The position numbers and the translations under genes are program-made. Shown here piece after piece: positions 8,573 to 17,127 of a stretch of 64,000 nucleotides of DNA. How positions within the stretch are numbered: position 1 is the first letter of the stretch; the number at the start of each line of letters is the position of its first letter. The DNA comes from Novosphingobium sp. KA1 (lineage in GTDB: Bacteria; Pseudomonadota; Alphaproteobacteria; Sphingomonadales; Sphingomonadaceae): assembly GCF_017309955.1 (NCBI RefSeq), contig NZ_CP021248.1, positions 1,402,001-1,466,000 of the forward strand, given 5' to 3'. Below the pieces are notes generated by a model that did no database searches, was not told the origin of the DNA, and was given only the letters and a program-made list of their open reading frames with translations.

Positions 8573-10116
8573 GCCTCTTCTCCTTCTGGCACTTCGGCGC
8601 GGCGGGCACGGGCCCGCGCGATCACCGGCAGGAAGACCACCGCCGCAAGGCTGAGGCTGCCCGACAGCATGAAGAAACCGTCGTAGCCGATCCGCGTCTG
8701 GATCGCGCCGGCGGCACCGGCCAGCAGGCGCGGCAGCAGGAATGCAAAGCCCGACAGGAACGCATATTGCGTACCGGGATAGCGCGGGCTGACCAGCATC
8801 GAGAGGTAGACCACAAAGATCGCCCCGGCAAAGCCGTGGCCGAACTGGTCGATGCCCGCCGAGATGTAGAGCACCGCCGACGACGGCTCCTGCCACCACA
8901 GCCACACGAAGATCCAGTTGCTGATCGCCGAGGCCAGGGCCCCGATCGCCAGCGCCGCCGCCAGCCGCAGCCGCGCCGCCAGCAGTCCGCCCAGCGCCAC
9001 GCCGGCCATGCTGCAGACCAGCGCCACCGCGCCGTCGGCCATGCTGATCTGTTCGAGCGAATAGCCTGCCGCATTCCACAAGGGGTGCGACAGGGTCAGC
9101 GTCAGCACGTCGCCCATGCGGTAGAACGAGACAAACGCCAGCACCGGCAGCACCGCATAGCCGTAACGCCAGAACAGCTCGACATAAGGCGCCAGCAGGC
9201 CGTTCATCGACCGGTCAGCCCCGGCCGGCAGGCGGCGGATGCGCGGCAGGAACAGCGCCAGCGCCGCGAAGGGCAACATCGCAATCCCCAGCACGATCGG
9301 CGTGACGTTGGTCTTCGAGGAAAAGCCCGCGCTGGCTGCCGCCGAAAGGATCGCCCAGCCGACCGCGGCCGTGGCCAGCGCGCTCAGCGTCAGGATCGCC
9401 GCGCTCGTCGCCAGCCCGCCCGCCAGCGCCGCCGAACGCCTGCCGCGCGCCTCGGGATCGGGGCGCATCGCGGCCAGGATCGGGAACGGCAGGAAGGCGG
9501 CGATGGCGATGATCAGGTAGGCCCAGGTCCAGTCCAGCCGCGCGGCGGCAAACACCGCCCCGCTGCCCGCCGCCACCATCGCGCCCCGATAGCCCCAGAG
9601 ATTGGCGGCCACCACCGGCCCCTGTTCGGCCTGCGTCGGCGCCAGTTCGATGCGCCAGCCGTCGGCGGCGACTTCCAGCGTCGTTGTCCAGAAGGCGAGC
9701 AGGATGGCAAACAGCGCGGTCATCGGCAGGCTGGTGTCGCCGGAGGTCAGCGCCATGGCCACCATGGCCGTGAAGATGCCGAGCTGCGAAAGCATGATCC
9801 AGCCGCGCCGCCGCCCGAAAAAGCGGGAGAAGCCGGGAATGTCGTAGCGGTCCAGCAGCGGCGCCCAGGCGAACTTGAAGGTCGGCAGCAGCGCCACCCA
9901 GGCAAAGAAGCCGATGACGACGATGTCCACACCGTGCCGGGCAAGGCGCAGCGTGAGGACGGCGTTGAACATGTAGAAAGGCAGGCCCGCGGAAAATCCG
10001 AGCAACAGGTAAAGCGCCAGGATCCGCCGCGCCGGACCTGCTGTTGCGGCGGGGGCCGTTGCAGCCGGGGCCGCCTGCGCCTCTTCGCCTGTGCCATTCA
10101 TTATTGTAACGTCCAT
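8569..10116 (-). CDS. ampG: AmpG-like MFS permease
   Basis: Inner-membrane transporter of the major facilitator superfamily, most like AmpG, which imports anhydromuropeptides for cell-wall recycling. It has about 12-14 hydrophobic segments and AmpG-type landmarks such as the L-P-F-Y-M-F-N segment after helix 1 and K-F-A-W-A-P-L-x-D-R in loop 2-3. I chose the ATG at 10116 because a CGGAGG ribosome-binding site lies just upstream; a longer reading to 10167 has no such site. It has 515 residues. It is the first gene of the run AmpG-hydrolase-S9-amidohydrolase-dacB. Substrate assignment by homology only. Confidence 0.88.
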   Translation of the reverse strand: MDVTIMNGTGEEAQAAPAATAPAATAGPARRILALYLLLGFSAGLPFYMFNAVLTLRLARHGVDIVVIGFFAWVALLPTFKFAWAPLLDRYDIPGFSRFFGRRRGWIMLSQLGIFTAMVAMALTSGDTSLPMTALFAILLAFWTTTLEVAADGWRIELAPTQAEQGPVVAANLWGYRGAMVAAGSGAVFAAARLDWTWAYLIIAIAAFLPFPILAAMRPDPEARGRRSAALAGGLATSAAILTLSALATAAVGWAILSAAASAGFSSKTNVTPIVLGIAMLPFAALALFLPRIRRLPAGADRSMNGLLAPYVELFWRYGYAVLPVLAFVSFYRMGDVLTLTLSHPLWNAAGYSLEQISMADGAVALVCSMAGVALGGLLAARLRLAAALAIGALASAISNWIFVWLWWQEPSSAVLYISAGIDQFGHGFAGAIFVVYLSMLVSPRYPGTQYAFLSGFAFLLPRLLAGAAGAIQTRIGYDGFFMLSGSLSLAAVVFLPVIARARARRAEVPEGEEA

Positions 10117-10278
10117 CGTGCCTCCGCGATCCGCGGCGACACAAGGGCCTCGCCGGGCGCTTGTCAACGCCGCGAGCCGCTGCGAATGCGTTGGTTCACA
10201 GAATGATAGCCGCCGGTTATGGGTTCATGAGCGACCGGCGTTTCCCGCCGTGCCGGGGTTTTCTCCCGGGATCGCGCC

Positions 10279-12063
10279 TCACGCGCACATGATGCGGTCG
10301 CGACCGGCGCCTTTCGCCTCGTAGAGCGCCCGGTCGGCTTCGCTGAGGAACTGGGCCATCGTCCAGCCCTTGCGGTAGCGGGCGATCCCGCAACTGATGC
10401 TGGCGGTGACCGCCGGGCCGCCGTCGGGCAGCACGATCGGCGTGCGGCCGACCGCCGCGACCAGCCGGTTGCCGATCTCGCGCGCGGTATCCCAGCCGCA
10501 GCGCGGCATCAGCACCACGAACTCGTCGCCGCCCAGCCGTCCGACCGCATCGGTGGCCCGAACCTGCGAGGACAGCCGCGCGCCGATTTCCTGCAACACC
10601 GCATCGCCGGCCTGATGGCCGCGGTTGTCGTTGATCCGCTTGAAATGGTCCATGTCGATGAGCGCGATGCAGATATCGCCGCGCTCGTCCCCGGCAATCG
10701 CCGTGCCCAGCTTCTGGAGGAAACCGGCACGGTTGAGCAGGCCGGTCAGGTCGTCGGTCTGGGCATAGCGGACCAGCGCCAGTTCCTGCTGTTTGCGCGC
10801 GGTGATGTCGCGGATCGAGGCCAGCGTGCCGAGGAAGTTGCCGCGATCGTCCACGGTGGCGCGGAACGAGGCTTCCAGATGAAGGTCCGGCTTGTTGCAC
10901 GGCTGGAACTCGGCAAGGTAGACCCCCTGCCGGTCCTCCCGCGCCTGCCGCGACGCTTCGACCAGCACCGCCGGATCGGCGGTCAGGCATTCGATCCCCT
11001 GCCCGATAAAGGCCTTGGGAACATCGCCCAGCAGCGACCGTGCCGCCCCCAGCGCGTAGCGACAGACGCCGCGCTCGTCGAAGCTGAGCAGCAGGTCGGG
11101 CGATTGCGAGGCCATCAGGCGCATGGCCCGCTCGCGTTCGGCAAGCGTCTGCAGCAGGCTCTGCTGCGCCGCGAGCGCGGCCCCCACCGGCAGTTCGCCC
11201 AGCAGCAGGCAGGCCAGGAAGAACTGGAAGAACAGCGCCTGGACCCGCGGATCGGACGAGGCGAGCGTGATCGGCCCGAGGTCGTGCATCGTGTAGAGCC
11301 CGCCGATGACCGCGGTGATCAGGATCGCCAGCTTGGTGCCCAGCGCCCCCACCCGGAAATTGGTGAGGGTGATCGGCATCGCCACCAGGAACAGGATCGG
11401 CAGCTGATGCGAACGGAACACGACGATGCAGGTCGCCGCCGTCAACAGCAGCACGCCGCCCATCTCCAGCCGCTGGAGGGGCGTCATTGCATAGATGCTC
11501 CTGCCGTAGTCCCCGCGAAACAGGGCATAGAGCAGCGGCGTGAAGATCAGCAGGCCCAGCGCATCGCTGGCATACCAGGTGGTCAGCGAGCGCAGGAACG
11601 GTTCATCGAACACCAGCACGGCGGTTCCCGCGCCAAGGAAGGCGCTGGCCAGCGGCGCCAGCAGCCCGGCCCAGAGGAACAGGCGAAACACGTTGGTGGG
11701 ACGATGCAGGATGCCGCCTTCCTCGGTGCTGGCACGCAGGCCCAGGGCGGCGATCACCACCTCGACGATATTGGCGACCCCATAGAACAGCGGCGCCTCG
11801 ATGGTGCCGCGGGTGACGAGGTTGGCCGCCGCATTGCCGATGAACCCGGCCACCAGGATCGCGCCCCAACGCCGCTTGGGCCGATCGAGCAGGAGGGCAA
11901 GCAGCACGGCATTGGCTGCCCACACGGTCGCGATGTCGCGGCCATTGCTGGTCAGGTGGATCGTGCCCGCTGCCAGCAGGAAATAACCGATGCCCGCAAG
12001 CAGACTGGTCAGCACCGTGCCCCTCACCATGCCGGACCACGATGGTGCGTGCCCATGATTCAT
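10279..12063 (-). CDS. Diguanylate cyclase with MASE1, PAS and GGDEF domains
   Basis: Membrane-bound sensor that makes cyclic di-GMP. The first ~300 residues are a MASE1-type multi-helix sensory domain, followed by a PAS domain (about 305-425) and a GGDEF domain. The active-site motif G-G-D-E-F is intact at 511-515. A product-inhibition I-site R-A-T-D lies at 502-505, five residues before it, so the enzyme should be active and feedback-controlled. There is no EAL domain. It stands alone, with about 80 bases to moeA downstream and 160 to ampG on the other side. The ligand sensed by MASE1 is unknown. Confidence 0.95.
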   Translation of the reverse strand: MNHGHAPSWSGMVRGTVLTSLLAGIGYFLLAAGTIHLTSNGRDIATVWAANAVLLALLLDRPKRRWGAILVAGFIGNAAANLVTRGTIEAPLFYGVANIVEVVIAALGLRASTEEGGILHRPTNVFRLFLWAGLLAPLASAFLGAGTAVLVFDEPFLRSLTTWYASDALGLLIFTPLLYALFRGDYGRSIYAMTPLQRLEMGGVLLLTAATCIVVFRSHQLPILFLVAMPITLTNFRVGALGTKLAILITAVIGGLYTMHDLGPITLASSDPRVQALFFQFFLACLLLGELPVGAALAAQQSLLQTLAERERAMRLMASQSPDLLLSFDERGVCRYALGAARSLLGDVPKAFIGQGIECLTADPAVLVEASRQAREDRQGVYLAEFQPCNKPDLHLEASFRATVDDRGNFLGTLASIRDITARKQQELALVRYAQTDDLTGLLNRAGFLQKLGTAIAGDERGDICIALIDMDHFKRINDNRGHQAGDAVLQEIGARLSSQVRATDAVGRLGGDEFVVLMPRCGWDTAREIGNRLVAAVGRTPIVLPDGGPAVTASISCGIARYRKGWTMAQFLSEADRALYEAKGAGRDRIMCA

Positions 12064-12143
12064 TCCACCACTCTATTCGCACTTACGTTTGATTTATAGA
12101 GAGTTCCGCTCAGGCGGCAGTGGATCGGGGCGTTTTGCGCGGA

Positions 12144-13358
12144 TCAGGCGTGATCGAACAGGGGAAACAGGCGCGCGGGCAGGCCGCCGCCGGTGACAAG
12201 CCAGGCATTGGCCTCCAGCAGCGGACGCAGCCGGTGCGACTGCTGGCCCGGCAGGACCTCCACCCGGGCATCGGCACCATAACCGCTCATCCGGGCCTTG
12301 AGCACGCGCGTCGGCCCGCTCTCGATCCAGCCGTCACCGGCCTTTGAAACCGGCAGCAGCGTGAGCGGTGCTTCCGCCTCGCGCCCCTGCAGGCCGCGCA
12401 CCGCGTGGAGCAGGAAAAACCGCGCCGCGACCAGCGCCGCCGCCGGATTGCCGGGCAGGCCGAAGACCAGCGGCCCCGCCGCATGGGAGGCGAACAGCAC
12501 CGGCTTGCCCGGGCGCATGTGGACGCCGTGGAAGTGGACCGCGCCGCCGCTGGCCTCGACCGCGCCGCGCACCAGGTCGCGCGCACCGACCGAGGCGCCG
12601 CCGGTGGTGACGATGATGTCCACCCCGCTTGCCCGGCACCCGGCGAGACATGCGCGCAAGTCCGCTTCATCGTCGGCGACATGATGGCGCTCCGTCAGGA
12701 GGCAGCCTGCCTCGGCCAGCAGGGCGGCGATCATCGGGCCGTTGGCGTCGATCACCGCGCCGCCGGCAGCCGTGCCGACCGGCGCCAGTTCCGCCCCGGT
12801 GGTGACCAGCGCGACGCGCGGCATCCGGCGCACCCGGACCTCGGCGATCCCGAAGCTGCACAGCGCGCCGACAATCGCCGGGTTCACCCGCAGCCCGGCG
12901 GGCGCGATGCATTCGCCGCAGCGGGCATCCTCGCCCCGGCTGCGGATGTTGAGGTTGTCCGCAAGCGGCTCGGCCAGCAGGAGCGAGGCGCCCGCGATCC
13001 TGGCCCGTTCCTGTACCAGTACCGCCGCCGCGCCGGGCGGGATTTCGGCGCCGGTATAGATCGGCCGCGCCGCGCCGCACGCGAGCGGCTCGGCCCGGTC
13101 GCCTGCGAACTGCGGCGCGCCAAGGCGCAGGCGGCGCTCGCCCGAGCCGCCCGCGTCCTCCCGGGCCACGGCAAAGCCATCCATGGCCGCCATGTCGAAC
13201 GGCGGATGGTCACGCTGGGCGAACACCCGCTCGGCGAGGATACGTCCGCTCGCCGCGTGGCTTGCCACCGCTTCGCACCCCAGCGGCAGGACACGGGCGG
13301 AAATCGCGGCGAACGCCTCGGCAAAGCCGAGCCGGGCGGGCGAACAATCCTGGATCAC
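12144..13358 (-). CDS. moeA: Molybdopterin molybdotransferase MoeA
   Basis: Inserts molybdate into adenylylated molybdopterin to finish the molybdenum cofactor. The protein (404 residues, normal length) has the MoeA hallmarks: P-P-F-D-M-A-A-M-D-G-F-A near residue 55, V-V/I-x-T-G-A-E-L, the T-T-G-G-A-S-V-G-x-x-D loop, and F-G-L-P-G-N-P-A-A in the MoCF domain. The ATG overlaps the cobA stop (ATGA). As last gene of nirB-nirD-nasA-cobA-moeA it supplies cofactor for the nitrate reductase encoded two genes upstream. Confidence 0.95.
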   Translation of the reverse strand: MIQDCSPARLGFAEAFAAISARVLPLGCEAVASHAASGRILAERVFAQRDHPPFDMAAMDGFAVAREDAGGSGERRLRLGAPQFAGDRAEPLACGAARPIYTGAEIPPGAAAVLVQERARIAGASLLLAEPLADNLNIRSRGEDARCGECIAPAGLRVNPAIVGALCSFGIAEVRVRRMPRVALVTTGAELAPVGTAAGGAVIDANGPMIAALLAEAGCLLTERHHVADDEADLRACLAGCRASGVDIIVTTGGASVGARDLVRGAVEASGGAVHFHGVHMRPGKPVLFASHAAGPLVFGLPGNPAAALVAARFFLLHAVRGLQGREAEAPLTLLPVSKAGDGWIESGPTRVLKARMSGYGADARVEVLPGQQSHRLRPLLEANAWLVTGGGLPARLFPLFDHA

Positions 13359-14167
13359 GCGGCAGGCGTCGCCGCCGGGACCGCCGCCCCGACGGCGGCA
13401 CGGACGGCGGCCCGGGCGGCGTCACTGGCACGCGCGCCCACCGCCTCGCCGATCAGCAGCAGGGTGGGGTCGTCGTCGCTGATGGTGGCGACCAGGAACG
13501 CCAGCGCCGAGAGCTTTCCCCGGATCAGCCGCTCGTTCGCCATCGAGACATTGACCGCGACCATCACCGGCGTATCGGGATGCCGCCCCGCCGCGATCAG
13601 CCCGCGGGCGATCTCGCCCGCCGCCGCCCGGCCCATGTAGACGCCCAGCGTGCCGCCGGGGCTGGCCAGCGCCGCCCAGTCGAGCTGCAGCGGCTCGCCC
13701 GCCTTGAGGTGGGCCGTGACCAGCGTGATCCCGCGTGCCACGCCGCGCAAGGTGAGCGAGGCCTGCGCGCTGGCCGCCGCCGCGCTCGCGGTGGTGACGC
13801 CGGGGCAGATGCGCACCGCTACGCCGCCTGCGGCAAGGTGATCCATCTCCTCGGCCGAACGTCCGAACACCGAGGGGTCGCCGCCCTTCAGCCGCACCAC
13901 GCGCTTGCCCGCAAGCGCCGCTTCCAGCAGCAGGTCGTTGATCGAGCCCTGCGCCTTGCTGTGGCGGCCCGAGCGCTTGCCGACGCTGACCCGCTCGGTC
14001 CCGGCCGGGATCAGCTCCAGCACGCCAGCGCCGACCAGGGCATCGAAAAAGACCACGTCGGCCGCGCCGATCAGGCGTTCGGCCTTGCGGGTGAGCAGGT
14101 CGGGATCGCCCGGCCCGGCACCCACCAGCCAGACTTCGCCCGGTTGGATCAGGTCATTCGGCTGCAT
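13355..14167 (-). CDS. cobA: Uroporphyrinogen-III C-methyltransferase (SUMT)
   Basis: SAM-dependent enzyme that methylates uroporphyrinogen III to precorrin-2, the first committed step to sirohaem. Motifs of the tetrapyrrole methyltransferase family are present: V-G-A-G-P-G-D-P-D-L-L-T near the N-terminus, V-R-L-K-G-G-D-P-x-V-F-G-R-x-x-E-E, and P-G-V-T-T-A. The start at 14167 (MQPNDL) lies 14 bases inside the end of nasA; an upstream reading to 14299 is only a shadow of nasA. It has 270 residues. It presumably makes sirohaem for NirB. No CysG-type dehydrogenase/chelatase half is fused, so those steps are encoded elsewhere. Confidence 0.95.
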   Translation of the reverse strand: MQPNDLIQPGEVWLVGAGPGDPDLLTRKAERLIGAADVVFFDALVGAGVLELIPAGTERVSVGKRSGRHSKAQGSINDLLLEAALAGKRVVRLKGGDPSVFGRSAEEMDHLAAGGVAVRICPGVTTASAAAASAQASLTLRGVARGITLVTAHLKAGEPLQLDWAALASPGGTLGVYMGRAAAGEIARGLIAAGRHPDTPVMVAVNVSMANERLIRGKLSALAFLVATISDDDPTLLLIGEAVGARASDAARAAVRAAVGAAVPAATPAA

Positions 14168-16787
14168 CGAGAACCTCCTCGTTGGTCTGGACCAGGATCT
14201 TGGCAAGCGCGGGGCGGCAGGAGCCGCAATTGGTGCCCGCGCCCAGCGCCTTGCCGATGGCGGGCACGTCGACCAGCGCCTGCTCGCGGATGGCGGCAAC
14301 GATCTGGTTGAGCCCGATGTCGAAGCAGACGCAGATCGTGGCCCCCTTGTCCGGCTGGCTACCGGGGCCGCGCGCAGCGAGCACGGCCGCCCCCACGCCC
14401 TCGGCCGCCAGCTGACCGATCAGCCAGTCGCGCGATGGCAGCAGGCCGGTGCGGGTCAGGAACAGCACGCCCGCAAGCCGCCCCTCGACGATGACGGCCA
14501 CCCGGCGGCTGCCGCGCGTCTGGTCGATCGCCTCGACACGCTCGCCCCTGGGCAGGCAGGCCTCGATCCGGGCGGGATCGCCGTTGCCCGCGATCTCGTA
14601 GAGCGCGCCGCCGGGAACCGCGACTTTTGTCGCCCACAGGCAGGGCACCTTCACGGGGTGCTCACCGCGCAGGATGAGGAAGCCCTTCCATTCGGTCGCG
14701 ACCTTGGCGAGCCGCGCGGGCGTCGACTTGAAGCCCGGCTGGCCCGAGTGCGGATCGACGAGCGGGCGCGGCAGGAGGCCGGTGCGCCCGCCGGTGGAGG
14801 TCTGGTCGGTCCAGTGGATCGGCGTGAAGATCTCGCCCGGACGCTGGCCGTCCGACAGCGCCACGCGGAACAGGCTGTCCCCCTGCGGGGTGGAAACCCG
14901 CGCGAGATCGCCGCTCCTGAGGCCCATCACTTCGGCATCGCCGGGGTTGACCTCGACCAGCGGTTCCTCGCGGTGGCGGGCGAGCTTGGGCGCAAGGCCG
15001 GTGCGCGTCATCGTGTGCCACTGGTCGCGGTAGCGCCCGGTGTTGAGCGTGAGCGGCCAGTCGCGCAGCGGGTACGAGAGTTCCATCTGCACCACGGGGA
15101 GCATACGCGCCTTGCCCGAAGGGGTGGAGAAGCGCCCGTCGGCAAAAGGTGTCCCGCCCCAGCGGAACGGCGCCATGTCCTCGTAGGCCTGGTTGCCGAT
15201 CGCGGCCTTGTCGGCGAGGTTCAGGACGCGGCCGCCACTGGCGGGGCCGTGGTTCTGATAGGCGGTGAGGCGCGCGTGTTCGCGCCAGATGTCGGCCGGG
15301 TGGTCATAGGCAAACTCGCCCTTCCAGCCCATGCGGCGGCCCACTTCCTTGATGATCCACCAATCGGGCATGGCCTCTCCCGGAAGCGCCATGAAGCGGC
15401 GTTGGCGGCTCACCACACGCTCGGAATTGGTGACGGTGCCGTCCTTTTCGCCCCATGCGGCGGCGGGCAGGCGGACATGGGCATGGGCGCCGGTGTCGGT
15501 CTCGGCCATGACGTCGGAGACCACCACGAAGGGGCACTTGGCCAGCGCCTCGCGCACGCGGGCAGCATCGGGAAGCGAGACCGCCGGGTTCGTCGCCATG
15601 ATCCAGACCGCCTTGATGCGGCCCTCGCCCATCGCGCGGAACAGGTCGACCGCCTTGAGGCCGGGCCTGGTGGCCATATTGGGTGCGGCCCAGAAGCGGC
15701 CGACGCGGGCGACGTTCTCGGGCGCGAAATCCATGTGCGAGGCCAGCGTCGAGGCGAGCCCGCCGACCTCGCGCCCGCCCATGGCATTGGGCTGGCCGGT
15801 GATCGAAAAAGGCACCGCACCCGGCTTGCCGATGCGGCCGGTGGCAAGGTGCAGGTTGAGGATCGCGTTGACCTGGTCGGTGCCGCGGATCGACTGGTTG
15901 ATGCCCTGGCTGAACACCGTGACGGTGCGCGGATTGTCGCGGAACAGTTCGAAAAAGCGCAGCAGCGCCTGCGGATCGAGGTCGCAGGTCTTCGCGGTGG
16001 TCCAGAGGTCGGATGTTGCCTCCAGTTCTTCCCAGAAGCCGCCGGGAACCTCGACATGCGCGGCGAGATAGTCGCGGTCGAGCGCGCCCTCAGCCGCGAG
16101 CCAGGCGAGCAGGCCCTTCATGAGGGCAACGTCGCTGCCCGGGCGCAGCGCGAGGTGGAGGTCGGCGCCCTCGCAGGTCTCGGTGCGGCGCGGGTCGATG
16201 ACGACGAGCTTGCTGCCGCGCGCGGCGCGGGCCGCCTGGATGCGCTGGTAGACGATCGGGTGGCACCATGCGGTGTTCGAGCCGACCAGCACCACGAGGT
16301 CGGCAAGCTCGAGGTCCTCGTAGCGCGCGGGCACCACGTCCTCGCCGAAGGCGCGCATGTGGCCGGCGACCGCGCTCGACATGCAGAGGCGCGAATTGGT
16401 GTCGATGTTGGCAGAGCCGATGAAGCCCTTCATCAGCTTGTTGGCGACGTAGTAGTCCTCGGTGAGGAGCTGGCCCGAGACGTAGAAGGCAACGCTGTCA
16501 GGCCCGTGGCGGGCGATGGTATCGGCAAAGCGCCTGGCCACGAGGTCGAGCGCCTTGTCCCAGGAGGCGCGCCTGTCGCCGATCATCGGGGTGAGGAGAC
16601 GGCCGGTGAGGGCGACCGTCTCCCCCAGGTGCGTGCCCTTGGAGCACAGGCGCCCGGCATTGGCGGGGTGCGCCTCGTCCCCCCGGATCTCGACCGAGCG
16701 TTCGCCGGCCCCGTTCGGATTCGGCGTCGCTGCGATGCCGCAGCCGACGCCGCAGTAGGCGCAAGTCGTGCGGACCGCAGCGCGCAT
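14154..16787 (-). CDS. nasA: Assimilatory nitrate reductase catalytic subunit with C-terminal [2Fe-2S] domain
   Basis: Cytoplasmic molybdopterin enzyme that reduces nitrate to nitrite. The N-terminal [4Fe-4S] ligands are Cys9, Cys12, Cys16 and Cys48. The molybdopterin oxidoreductase and dinucleotide-binding domains follow (about 60-740). The last ~65 residues form a BFD-like [2Fe-2S] domain (C-V-C-F-D near its start, C-G-S-C-R-P near the end), typical of Klebsiella-type NasA. It has 877 residues and no Tat signal, so it is assimilatory rather than periplasmic. The start shares one base with the nirD stop (TGATG). Electrons probably pass through the BFD-like domain from a partner not in this window. 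Confidence 0.96.
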   Translation of the reverse strand: MRAAVRTTCAYCGVGCGIAATPNPNGAGERSVEIRGDEAHPANAGRLCSKGTHLGETVALTGRLLTPMIGDRRASWDKALDLVARRFADTIARHGPDSVAFYVSGQLLTEDYYVANKLMKGFIGSANIDTNSRLCMSSAVAGHMRAFGEDVVPARYEDLELADLVVLVGSNTAWCHPIVYQRIQAARAARGSKLVVIDPRRTETCEGADLHLALRPGSDVALMKGLLAWLAAEGALDRDYLAAHVEVPGGFWEELEATSDLWTTAKTCDLDPQALLRFFELFRDNPRTVTVFSQGINQSIRGTDQVNAILNLHLATGRIGKPGAVPFSITGQPNAMGGREVGGLASTLASHMDFAPENVARVGRFWAAPNMATRPGLKAVDLFRAMGEGRIKAVWIMATNPAVSLPDAARVREALAKCPFVVVSDVMAETDTGAHAHVRLPAAAWGEKDGTVTNSERVVSRQRRFMALPGEAMPDWWIIKEVGRRMGWKGEFAYDHPADIWREHARLTAYQNHGPASGGRVLNLADKAAIGNQAYEDMAPFRWGGTPFADGRFSTPSGKARMLPVVQMELSYPLRDWPLTLNTGRYRDQWHTMTRTGLAPKLARHREEPLVEVNPGDAEVMGLRSGDLARVSTPQGDSLFRVALSDGQRPGEIFTPIHWTDQTSTGGRTGLLPRPLVDPHSGQPGFKSTPARLAKVATEWKGFLILRGEHPVKVPCLWATKVAVPGGALYEIAGNGDPARIEACLPRGERVEAIDQTRGSRRVAVIVEGRLAGVLFLTRTGLLPSRDWLIGQLAAEGVGAAVLAARGPGSQPDKGATICVCFDIGLNQIVAAIREQALVDVPAIGKALGAGTNCGSCRPALAKILVQTNEEVLDAAE

Positions 16788-17122
16788 CAGGCTGCCTCCT
16801 CCACCAGTTCCGGACGGGCGATGAGCACGCGCTCACCCTCGAGCCTGACCGCGATGGTGGGGGTGCAGCCCTTGTCCTCGCCCTGCGCCTCACCGGTGCG
16901 CAGCGCGATGTTCCAGTTGTGCAGCGGGCAGGCGACCGAGTGGCCATGGACGATGCCCTGGCTGAGCGGCCCCTTCTTGTGCGGGCATTCGTTGACGAGC
17001 GCGAAGACCTCGCCGTCGCCGGTGCGGAACACCGCGATTTCCTTCTCGCCCTCAAGCTGGACAGTGCGCGCGCCGCGAAGCGGGATGTCGGACAGCAAGC
17101 CGATTTCGATCCACTGGGTCAT
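16787..17122 (-). CDS. nirD: Nitrite reductase [NAD(P)H] small subunit NirD
   Basis: Rieske-type partner of NirB in cytoplasmic ammonia-forming nitrite reductase. The 111-residue protein carries the Rieske ligand pattern Cys46-x-His48 and Cys65-x2-His68. It starts 5 bases after nirB and overlaps nasA by one base, so the three are translated as one operon. The short length and lack of other domains match NirD. Confidence 0.96.
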   Translation of the reverse strand: MTQWIEIGLLSDIPLRGARTVQLEGEKEIAVFRTGDGEVFALVNECPHKKGPLSQGIVHGHSVACPLHNWNIALRTGEAQGEDKGCTPTIAVRLEGERVLIARPELVEEAA

Positions 17123-17127
17123 TGGGG

